Source: Blautia sp.
GTDB lineage: Bacteria > Bacillota > Clostridia > Lachnospirales > Lachnospiraceae
Length of the DNA: 63,131 nt
Direction: 5' to 3'
Assembly (NCBI GenBank): GCA_022769545.1
Contig: JALEJS010000023.1
Span: 1-63,131 of the forward strand
Shown: positions 45,684 through 53,081 of the stretch, piece after piece
Numbering within the stretch: the first letter of the stretch is position 1
How the letters are laid out: each line of letters begins with the position of its first letter
The notes under the pieces: model-generated
Database searches by the model: none
Seen by the model: only the letters and a program-made list of their open reading frames with translations
What the model was told of the DNA's origin: nothing
Position numbers and translations under genes: made by a program

Positions 45684-45772
45684 TTGACATTTGAAGAGGA
45701 TAAAGCTATAAGTGAAGTCACTTAATAAAACTAATTTAAAAAGTGAATAAAAAAGTGAATGCGAAAGTGGTT
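45684..45772 (+). promoter_or_regulatory. Promoter and operator array of the dehydrogenase/ABC operon
   Basis: TTGACA (45684-45689), a 17-nt spacer and TATAAG (45707-45712). A perfect palindrome TAAGTGA-AG-TCACTTA (45709-45724) overlaps the -10 box. Downstream, three AGTG units start at 45742, 45754 and 45766, exactly 12 bp apart, in A-rich sequence. This is the reverse orientation of the araB element. Binding here would block transcription. Confidence 0.8.
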
Positions 45773-45794
45773 TAAGAAAAAGGAGGATATCGGC

Positions 45795-46838
45795 GTGGAG
45801 CTTATGAAATGTGCGGTTTTCGAAGGAAAACGCGATATACAGATCCGAACGCGTGAGATTCCGGTACCGGGACCGAAGGAAGTGCTGATAAAGGTTATGG
45901 CCTGCGGCATATGCGGCTCGGATGTACATATTTTCGAAGGTGACCAGGGATCCACGTCCACGGTACCGCCTCAGGTGCAGGGGCATGAGTTTTCCGGAAT
46001 CGTCACTGCAGTGGGACAGGAAGTACAGAACTGCAGGATCGGTGACAGGGTATGTGTGGATCCGGCAGATAACTGCAATGAATGCTACTATTGTGCATCC
46101 GGCATGATGGGACACTGCGAAAACATGGGTGCCATCGGAACCAACATTGACGGAGGCTTTTCCCAGTACTGTAAGGTACCGGCCCGGCTGGTTCATCACC
46201 TGGAAGATCATGTGACTTATATTCAGGGAGCTATGGCAGAGCCTCTTGCCTGCTGTATCAACGGTGCAGACCGAAGTGATATCAAGGTGGGGGACAATGT
46301 GGTTGTTTACGGAGGCGGCATGATCGGTCTTCTGCTTCTGCAGCTGGCACAGCTGAAGGGGGCAAGCAGGGTGGTTCTTGTGGAACCGGTGGAAAGCAAA
46401 CGACAGGTGGCAGAGAAGCTGGGAGCAAGCTTTACCATCAATCCCATGGAGCAGAATGTGAAAGACGTACTGGCAGAAAAAGGAATCGATCATGTGCAGG
46501 TCGTGATAGAGACCTGTGGTCTGAAGAAAACATCCGAGGAAGCAATGGAGATTGTGGACCGGAGAGGAACGGTTCTGCTGTTTGCGGTGACCGGTGTGGA
46601 ATCTGCGATTGATCTGAAAACATATAAGCTGTTTCAGAAGGAACTGACGGTGAAAGGATCTTACTGTAGTCCCTACGATATGGGACGGGCAGTGGAGCTG
46701 ATTAATTCCGGACGGATCGATGTAACTTCCATGCTGGCAGGCAAACGTCCGCTGGAGGATCTGGCAGAAATTCTGGCCAGCCCGGCAGAGAGAGCAAAAG
46801 GAAAATGGGTGATTCTCCCCAATGGAGAAACCGACTGA
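45795..46838 (+). CDS. Zinc-dependent alcohol/polyol dehydrogenase 1
   Basis: The 347-residue medium-chain dehydrogenase should oxidise a sugar alcohol with NAD(P). It has the catalytic zinc Cys in C-G-I-C-G-S-D-V-H, G-H-E-F-S-G, the structural zinc Cys set C-N-E-C-Y-Y-C-x7-C, and the nucleotide loop V-Y-G-G-G-M-I-G. GTG 45795 is chosen because AGGAGG lies 8 nt upstream; ATG 45804 is an alternative. It resembles sorbitol/threonine dehydrogenases; the substrate is unknown. It is the first gene of the import operon. Confidence 0.9.
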   Translation: MELMKCAVFEGKRDIQIRTREIPVPGPKEVLIKVMACGICGSDVHIFEGDQGSTSTVPPQVQGHEFSGIVTAVGQEVQNCRIGDRVCVDPADNCNECYYCASGMMGHCENMGAIGTNIDGGFSQYCKVPARLVHHLEDHVTYIQGAMAEPLACCINGADRSDIKVGDNVVVYGGGMIGLLLLQLAQLKGASRVVLVEPVESKRQVAEKLGASFTINPMEQNVKDVLAEKGIDHVQVVIETCGLKKTSEEAMEIVDRRGTVLLFAVTGVESAIDLKTYKLFQKELTVKGSYCSPYDMGRAVELINSGRIDVTSMLAGKRPLEDLAEILASPAERAKGKWVILPNGETD

Positions 46839-46850
46839 GTCAAAGAGGAA

Positions 46851-46872
46851 TTTTACAGCAGATGCTGTAAAA
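46851..46872 (+). other. Hairpin before the binding-protein gene
   Basis: A 9-bp perfect stem (46851-46859 with 46864-46872) with a tetraloop and no U-tract. It may protect the 5' end of a processed mRNA for the binding protein. Confidence 0.65.
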
Positions 46873-46904
46873 AATAAATCAATTATCTTTAAGGAGGAAG
46901 AAAG

Positions 46905-47870
46905 ATGAAACGTAAAGTATTGGCAGGTTTTTTAGCAGCAGCAATGACAGTGAGCATGACAGGTGCAGCAACCGTATTTGCCGGTGAAGAGGCAGAAGGC
47001 GGTCTGAAAATCGGTTTTGCAGTTCAGACACTGAGCAATCAGGTTTGGGCACAGCAGGCAGAGCAGATCCAGGCAGATGCAGAGGCAGACGGAAATGAAG
47101 TGACCGTTGTTGACTGTAACGGAAATGCAAACACACAGCTGAACCAGCTGGAAAACTTTGTGACATCCGGTGTGGATGCCATCATCGTGAACCCGGTAGA
47201 CCCGGAAGCAATCGAAGAGGTTTGCAAGGAAGCCCGCGAAGCAGGTATCGTAGTTATGTCCTGGGATGAGGAAATGGAAAACTCTGACGTGAACTGGCTG
47301 ATCGAGAACTATGATCTCGGTGCAGAAATCGGAACACAGGCAGCAAACTGGATCAATGAGAAATTCGAAGACGGAAAATGTGAAGTTGTTGTTCTGGGAT
47401 ATCCGCAGACACCAATCCTTCTGGATAGAGAGAACGGTATTGTGGACAAACTGACAGAACTGGCACCGAATGCTGAGATCGTTGCAAATCAGCCGGCCAT
47501 TGACACCACAGAGGGTCTGAACGCTATGGAAACAATTCTTCAGGCACATCCGGATGTAAAAGCGGTATGCTGTATCGGCGGTGGCGGAGCTGCAGGTGCA
47601 AACGAAGCTCTGAAGGGTGCTTACGGAAGTGAAATTCCGGATGATGTTGGAATCTTCTCCACAGACCTTACTGAGGAAACCATCGCTTCCATGCAGAACG
47701 GCGAGTTTAACAAAGTATGTGTTGCCATCACAGGAAATGCATATGTTTGCGGCGATGCAGCTTACAAACTTGCAGTTGCTACTGTAAAAGGGGAAAACAC
47801 AGAGAAAAATGTTTACAGAGATCTGATCCCTGTAACAGCTGACAATCTGGAAGAAATGATTGCTGAATAA
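46905..47870 (+). CDS. Sugar-binding protein of ribose-type ABC importer, no lipobox
   Basis: The 321-residue periplasmic-binding-protein type I family member (RbsB-like) has the sequence K-I-G-F-A-V-Q-T-L-S and the hinge-type N-P-V-D-P-E-A. A signal peptide ends near V-F-A-G-E-E. No Cys is present in the first 30 residues, so it cannot be a lipoprotein, unlike most Gram-positive binding proteins. Either it is released, or it binds the membrane or transporter another way. GGAGG lies upstream of ATG 46905. Confidence 0.9.
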   Translation: MKRKVLAGFLAAAMTVSMTGAATVFAGEEAEGGLKIGFAVQTLSNQVWAQQAEQIQADAEADGNEVTVVDCNGNANTQLNQLENFVTSGVDAIIVNPVDPEAIEEVCKEAREAGIVVMSWDEEMENSDVNWLIENYDLGAEIGTQAANWINEKFEDGKCEVVVLGYPQTPILLDRENGIVDKLTELAPNAEIVANQPAIDTTEGLNAMETILQAHPDVKAVCCIGGGGAAGANEALKGAYGSEIPDDVGIFSTDLTEETIASMQNGEFNKVCVAITGNAYVCGDAAYKLAVATVKGENTEKNVYRDLIPVTADNLEEMIAE

Positions 47871-47883
47871 GAAATGATATTGG

Positions 47884-47912
47884 TGTGCGCCGGATCCTGT
47901 ATCTGGCGCACA
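47884..47912 (+). other. Hairpin between binding-protein and ATPase genes
   Basis: An 11-bp stem with one G-U pair (47884-47894 with 47902-47912) and 7-nt loop without a U-tract. It can stabilise the upstream message or reduce read-through, giving more binding protein than ATPase. Confidence 0.7.
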
Positions 47913-47971
47913 TTCTGAAAAAGATGAGTGATCTGTAAAATGTGAACCGGTTGATTGGGAAGGAATACGAT

Positions 47972-49474
47972 ATGGGTGAAGTTGACAATATTCTGGAATT
48001 AAGACATATTTCAAAATACTATCCCGGTGTAACTGCGCTGAATGATGTGTCTCTGAGCGTAAGACGGGGAGAGATTCATGCGCTGGTAGGTGAAAACGGA
48101 GCCGGAAAATCCACGCTGATCAAAACCTGCAGTGGTGCGATTGAACCTTCCAAAGGGGAAATCGTGATAAATGGAAAAAGTTTTTCCAGTATGACACCGA
48201 AATTATCCGAGACAAACGGCATCGGTGTTATTTATCAGGAATTTAATCTCGTCGGCGATTTGTCTGTGGCCGAAAACATATTCCTTGGAAGAGCGATTCG
48301 AAAAGGAATGATTGTAGATCAGAAAGCAATGGAGGAGGAATCGAGAAAAATTCTCGAGTCTCTGAATATTCATATAAATCCGAAAACCATGGTGAAAAAC
48401 CTGAGTGTCGGGTATCAGCAGATGGTGGAAATTGCCAAGGCAATGTCCCAGGATGCGCAGCTGCTGATCATGGATGAACCTTCTGCACCTCTGACCAATG
48501 CGGAGGTAGAGAGCATGTTCGCTGTAGTGGACCTTCTGAAGGCAAAAGGGGTATCCATCATATATATTTCGCATCGTCTGGACGAAATTTTCCGTCTGTC
48601 AGACAGAGTGACGATTCTTAGGGACGGACAATATATTACCACATTGAATACAGCGGAAACGGATAAAGATGAGCTGGTAAAATACATGGTTGGCCGTCAG
48701 CTGACGGAAATCTATCCCCAGCGAAAGGAAGACTGTATTCGGGATGAAGTGATTTTTGAAGCGGAAAATGTATGTGGAAACGGCGACAAAGACATCTCTC
48801 TGAAAATACACCGGGGAGAGGTTCTGGGCCTTGGCGGTCTTGTGGGAGCCGGCCGTACGGAATTTGCGGAGCTGCTCTTCGGAATGGAGAAAAAAACATC
48901 CGGAAAATTCATATTCAAAGGAAAAGAAATCAATCCGCGCAATCCGAAGGAAGCGATTGCGGAAGGAATCGGTCTGGTTCCGGAGGACAGAAAAGCGAAG
49001 GGTGCACTTCTGGGGCTCAGCATCCGGGAGAACATCAATATGCCTGTGTATCCCAGAATATCCAGAGCCTGCGTGATCGATAACAGGAAGGAGCGGGAGA
49101 TCGCAGAGACATACCGGAAGGAAATTTCCATTAAGACACCGACTCTGGAACAGAAAGTGAAAAACTTAAGCGGCGGAAACCAGCAGAAGGTAATTCTTGC
49201 AAAATGGCTGGCAGCGGATTCCGAGCTGCTGATCTTTGATGAGCCGACCAGAGGAATTGATGTCGGAGCCAAGCAGGAAATCTATACACTGATCAATACA
49301 TTGGTGGAAAATGGAAAAGCGGTACTGATGATTTCTTCGGAAATGGAAGAGCTGATGGGTATGTCTGACAGGATCATGGTCCTTGCAGAGGGCTGCGTCA
49401 GCGGAGAACTGAGCAAAGAGGAATTCAATCAGGAAACAATTATGCAGTATGCTTCTATGGAGAGAAAGGACTGA
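47972..49474 (+). CDS. Ribose-type ABC importer ATPase with two ABC domains
   Basis: The 500-residue RbsA/MglA-type protein has two ABC domains. The first has G-E-N-G-A-G-K-S-T near residue 40 and the signature L-S-V-G-Y-Q-Q-M; the second has the degenerate G-L-V-G-A-G-R-T-E and an intact L-S-G-G-N-Q-Q-K. Such degeneracy is normal for this family. ATG 47972 is chosen because AAGGA lies 7 nt upstream; an in-frame GTG at 47942 has none. Confidence 0.95.
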   Translation: MGEVDNILELRHISKYYPGVTALNDVSLSVRRGEIHALVGENGAGKSTLIKTCSGAIEPSKGEIVINGKSFSSMTPKLSETNGIGVIYQEFNLVGDLSVAENIFLGRAIRKGMIVDQKAMEEESRKILESLNIHINPKTMVKNLSVGYQQMVEIAKAMSQDAQLLIMDEPSAPLTNAEVESMFAVVDLLKAKGVSIIYISHRLDEIFRLSDRVTILRDGQYITTLNTAETDKDELVKYMVGRQLTEIYPQRKEDCIRDEVIFEAENVCGNGDKDISLKIHRGEVLGLGGLVGAGRTEFAELLFGMEKKTSGKFIFKGKEINPRNPKEAIAEGIGLVPEDRKAKGALLGLSIRENINMPVYPRISRACVIDNRKEREIAETYRKEISIKTPTLEQKVKNLSGGNQQKVILAKWLAADSELLIFDEPTRGIDVGAKQEIYTLINTLVENGKAVLMISSEMEELMGMSDRIMVLAEGCVSGELSKEEFNQETIMQYASMERKD

Positions 49475-49478
49475 GATT

Positions 49479-50441
49479 ATGAAAAAGATCACGGATATCA
49501 TTAAAAACAGAGCGATTTATGCGTTCCTTGTCGTTCTGATCATTTTCTTCACAATTATGAGTAACAACTTCTTTACAGTGCGAAACCTTCTGAACATTGC
49601 AAAACAGGTTTCCATCCTGGGAATCGCATCCATTGGTATGACATATGTCATTCTTCTGGGCGGAATCGACCTTTCAACCGGTTCCATCATTTCCCTGGTA
49701 AACATTGTTGCAGCATACTTTATGGTTAACATGGGACTTCATCCGGTGATCGCCATTGTGCTGTCTCTGGTGATCAGTACGCTGATCGGATTCCTGAACG
49801 GTATCATCATCGCAGAAATCAAGATGCCGGCACTGATCGTAACCTTTGCATCTCAGACCATTTTCGGAGGTCTTGCCTACATTATCTGTAACGGAACACC
49901 GATCTCCCGTTTTCCGGATTCCTTCCTGACAATCGGACAGGGATATGTAGGACCGATTCCGATTCCGGTTATCATTATGGTTGTCTGCTTCGCACTGGGA
50001 TGGTTTATTCTGGTAAAGACCTATTTCGGCCGTTACTACTATGCGCTCGGCGGAAATGAAGAAGCTGCAGAGCTGTCTGGTATTCATGTTAAAGCTGTAA
50101 AATGTATGGTTTACTCCCTTTCCGGTCTCTTTGCAGGTATTGCAGGTCTGGTCATGCTGGCCAGAGCCAATACCGGACAGCCGAATGCAGGTCTCGGATA
50201 TGAATTTGATGTCATCACCTGCGTTGTTCTGGGCGGTGTCAGCGTAAGCGGCGGTTCCGGAAAAATTTCAAACGTTGTGGCCGGTGTCATGATCATCGGT
50301 GTACTCAGCAACGGTATGGTTCTTCTGGATATCAGTTCCTATATGCAGATGGTTATCAAGGGTATCATCCTCCTTCTGGCGGTTGGGGCAGACTGTATCC
50401 AGCAGGAAAATCTGCTGAAAGCAAAGAAAGCGGCAGCATAA
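49479..50441 (+). CDS. Ribose-type ABC importer permease
   Basis: The 320-residue RbsC-like permease has about eight to ten hydrophobic segments, with I-G-M-T-Y-V-I-L-L-G-G-I-D-L-S-T-G-S and G-N-E-E-A-A-E-L-S-G-I-H near the ATPase contact. ATG 49479 follows AAAGGA by 8 nt. It starts just after the ATPase gene. The substrate is probably a pentose or pentitol. Confidence 0.95.
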   Translation: MKKITDIIKNRAIYAFLVVLIIFFTIMSNNFFTVRNLLNIAKQVSILGIASIGMTYVILLGGIDLSTGSIISLVNIVAAYFMVNMGLHPVIAIVLSLVISTLIGFLNGIIIAEIKMPALIVTFASQTIFGGLAYIICNGTPISRFPDSFLTIGQGYVGPIPIPVIIMVVCFALGWFILVKTYFGRYYYALGGNEEAAELSGIHVKAVKCMVYSLSGLFAGIAGLVMLARANTGQPNAGLGYEFDVITCVVLGGVSVSGGSGKISNVVAGVMIIGVLSNGMVLLDISSYMQMVIKGIILLLAVGADCIQQENLLKAKKAAA

Positions 50442-50509
50442 AGACGGACGGACAGGAAAAAGACAGAATCGGAAAACCGATAAAAGGTATAAGAAAGAGG
50501 TGTGTAAAA

Positions 50510-51562
50510 ATGGAAGGCAAAATGAAAGTTGCGATTATGACAGATGTGGCAAAGGTAGAACTGACACAGAGGGATATTCCGGTGCCGAAAGACGATGAAG
50601 TTCTGGTGAAAATTGAGTATGTAGGCGTGTGCGGTTCCGATCTCCACTATTATGAAGCCGGCGGAATCGGTCCGAATATTGTGAAACCTCCGTTTGTGCT
50701 GGGGCATGAAGCCGGCGGAACGGTCGTGGAGATCGGAAAAAATGTAACGAACCTGAAGGTTGGAGACAAGGTTGCTCTGGAGCCAGGAAAAACCTGCGGA
50801 AAATGTGAGTTCTGCAAGACCGGAAGATACAATCTCTGCCCGGATGTTATCTTCTTTGCAACGCCTCCGGTGGATGGGGTATTCCAGGAATATGTGGCAC
50901 ATGAAGCAGGGCTCTGCTTCAAAATCCCGGACAATATGGATACAATGGAAGCTGCATTGATCGAGCCTCTGGCAGTAGGCTTCCACGCTGCAAGACAGGG
51001 AAATGCGCAGGCGGGCATGACAGCTGTGGTAACAGGCTGCGGATGCATCGGACTGGTATCCATGATGGCGCTGAAGGCAATGGGCGTCACAAAGATCATC
51101 GCAGTGGATGTCATGGAAAAACGTCTGAACAAGGCTCTGGAGCTGGCTGCCACAGATGTGATTAACGGAAGAGAGCAGGATACGGTTGCAGAGGTAATGA
51201 GGCTGACTGGCGGTATGGGTGCAGATCTTGTCATTGAGACAGCCGGAACGGAAATTACCACCAGACAGGCAATACAGTTTGCAAAGAAGGGATCTACAAT
51301 CGTATTGGTAGGATATTCTGCATCTGGTGAAATGACACTTCCGATGAGTCTTGCACTGGATAAAGAGCTGACCTTCAAAACAGTATTCCGCTATCGTCAT
51401 ATTTATCCCATGGCAATTGAAGCCGTTGCAGCCGGCCGTGTAAATCTGAAGGGAATCGTGACAGACGTCTTCCCGCTGGATGACATTCAGGAAGCAATGG
51501 ATAAGAGTGTGAAAAACAAGGCAGATATTGTAAAATCCGTCATCAAGGTAATCGAAGACTAA
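50510..51562 (+). CDS. Zinc-dependent alcohol/polyol dehydrogenase 2
   Basis: The 350-residue medium-chain dehydrogenase resembles sorbitol/xylitol dehydrogenases. It has C-G-S-D-L-H-Y-Y, G-H-E-A-G-G, the structural zinc set C-G-K-C-E-F-C-x6-C, and the loop T-G-C-G-C-I-G. It differs from the first dehydrogenase of the operon, so the two may act on different alcohols, or on the two ends of one route. AAGAGGTG precedes ATG 50510. It is the last gene before a terminator. Confidence 0.92.
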   Translation: MEGKMKVAIMTDVAKVELTQRDIPVPKDDEVLVKIEYVGVCGSDLHYYEAGGIGPNIVKPPFVLGHEAGGTVVEIGKNVTNLKVGDKVALEPGKTCGKCEFCKTGRYNLCPDVIFFATPPVDGVFQEYVAHEAGLCFKIPDNMDTMEAALIEPLAVGFHAARQGNAQAGMTAVVTGCGCIGLVSMMALKAMGVTKIIAVDVMEKRLNKALELAATDVINGREQDTVAEVMRLTGGMGADLVIETAGTEITTRQAIQFAKKGSTIVLVGYSASGEMTLPMSLALDKELTFKTVFRYRHIYPMAIEAVAAGRVNLKGIVTDVFPLDDIQEAMDKSVKNKADIVKSVIKVIED

Positions 51563-51579
51563 TCCATAAAGAAAAGTAA

Positions 51580-51621
51580 AAAGCAGAAGCGGCAGCATCG
51601 GATGGCTGCCGTTTCTGCTTT
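51580..51621. terminator. Bidirectional terminator between convergent genes
   Basis: A 17-bp stem with one G-U pair (51580-51596 with 51605-51621) and 8-nt loop ends the dehydrogenase operon and the convergent carboxypeptidase gene. Confidence 0.9.
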
Positions 51622-51638
51622 TGCAATACAGGGCAAAA

Positions 51639-52850
51639 TCAGGATTTTGCAATTTTAATAATCTTCCGGATGAGCAGAAGCAGGAGCAGAATACCGGCTG
51701 CTGCAATCAGGTAATAAGGCGCATTGCTGTGGGCTTGTGAATATGCTCTGGCAGCCTGCAGATTTGCGGTGCCTTCCTCGTTCAGGGAGGGATCTTCCTG
51801 CGTGACTGGCTGTGCGACAGCTGTCCCGATGGGAATCTCTCCGTAATAGTAAGTCCGTTCAAATCGGTCTTCGACGGGTACATCCTGGAACGTAATCTGG
51901 CTTTCATCAATTCCGGCAGGTAAAATGACGGTTCCGCCGGAAAGAACACTGAAATCATCTTTTCCGAGATCCGCTTTACGGAACTGGCCGAAGCCATAGT
52001 CCAGAATCGTGATGGCTTCGTCATCCGTCTGACCGGATGCTCCGTTCAGAACAACGGCGATCAGCGTCATGTCATTTCTGGAAGCAGCGCACATCAGAAC
52101 ACTTCCGGAGGCTTCGGTAAAGCCTTCCTTGCCGCCGATGCAGCCCTCATAATACCCGTCGGAAGCGCTGTTTGTCATGGTAAAGCTGCTGGACAGTACC
52201 CGGTCTCCCCCGGAAACATTGGTGGCCGGGATGGTGTAGTTCAAAGCGGAAAACATTGGCCGGAAGGTATCGTTCCGGATGGCTGCCTGTGTGATCAGTG
52301 CCATATCGTGTGCCGTAACGTGCTGATTTTCATCCGGCATGCCGGTAGGATTGGTGAATAGGGTATTGGTGCATCCAAGCTCCTGTGCCCGGGTATTCAT
52401 CATCTGCACAAAGGTGTTTACGGAGCCGCCCACATGTTCCGCAAGCTGCAGAGCAATGTCGTTGGCGGAGGCGACCATGACTGCGTAAAGGCACTGTTCT
52501 ACGGTAAAGGTCTCATCCAGCTGTGCCGCGATGTTGGCACCGCCGTCTGTTGCGCCTTCCAGACCGGTGTCTGTGATGGTGACCGGATCGGAGAGACTGC
52601 AGTTTTCCACCGTCAGAAGACAGGTCATAATCTTTACGGCGCTGGCAGGATACAGGGGCTGATCCATATTTTTGGCATATAAAATCGTATTTGTGGAATC
52701 TTCCATGACAACGGCGGCAGTGGATGTGATTTCCGGCCCGGCCGGCCACCCGGCGATGGTATTTGTGGAAATACCCTCGGAGGCATGACAGACGGTGGAA
52801 AAAGAAAGGCCAAGCGCCACAAGCAGGGAAGCAAAAACTCTCTTTTTCAT
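51639..52850 (-). CDS. D,D-carboxypeptidase-like protein with KEG instead of KTG
   Basis: The 403-residue S11-family protein has a signal peptide, the catalytic S-A-V-K, S-A-N and a C-terminal membrane helix (about residues 378-394). The third active-site motif, normally K-T-G, is K-E-G here (codons at 52122-52130): G-G-K-E-G-F-T. The Lys is retained but Thr is replaced by Glu, a change that should affect substrate binding. It is either a weak enzyme or a non-catalytic D-Ala-D-Ala sensor. GAGGAG lies upstream of the start. It shares G-C-I-G-G-K with the intact paralogue at 29929. Confidence 0.93.
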   Translation of the reverse strand: MKKRVFASLLVALGLSFSTVCHASEGISTNTIAGWPAGPEITSTAAVVMEDSTNTILYAKNMDQPLYPASAVKIMTCLLTVENCSLSDPVTITDTGLEGATDGGANIAAQLDETFTVEQCLYAVMVASANDIALQLAEHVGGSVNTFVQMMNTRAQELGCTNTLFTNPTGMPDENQHVTAHDMALITQAAIRNDTFRPMFSALNYTIPATNVSGGDRVLSSSFTMTNSASDGYYEGCIGGKEGFTEASGSVLMCAASRNDMTLIAVVLNGASGQTDDEAITILDYGFGQFRKADLGKDDFSVLSGGTVILPAGIDESQITFQDVPVEDRFERTYYYGEIPIGTAVAQPVTQEDPSLNEEGTANLQAARAYSQAHSNAPYYLIAAAGILLLLLLIRKIIKIAKS

Positions 52851-53081
52851 AATTGATACTACTCCTCGTCAAATCTTCCGCGACCTGCCGCGGCTCATTC
52901 CGCTGACATAATCGCTAAGTATTTCTATTATATCACATCTATACTGTTTCTTGCAAAAAATATCCTGCAATGTTACAATTATATAATATCAGGATTGTGG
53001 GGGCATGAGATGCGGAACAATCCTTGGGGTATCTTTTAACCCCAACTTATTAAATGAATCAAGAAAAAGGAATGAAAATTC
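52851..53081. promoter_or_regulatory. Divergent intergenic region of the carboxypeptidase and GT operons
   Basis: TATAAT at 52982-52987, after ATGTTACAATTA, is the probable -10 box of the 53082 gene; the -35 is poor. The leader holds a TTGGGGT/ACCCCAA hairpin (53024-53030 with 53039-53045). The string ATGTTACAATTATA is shared with the promoter at 16096. Confidence 0.55.
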
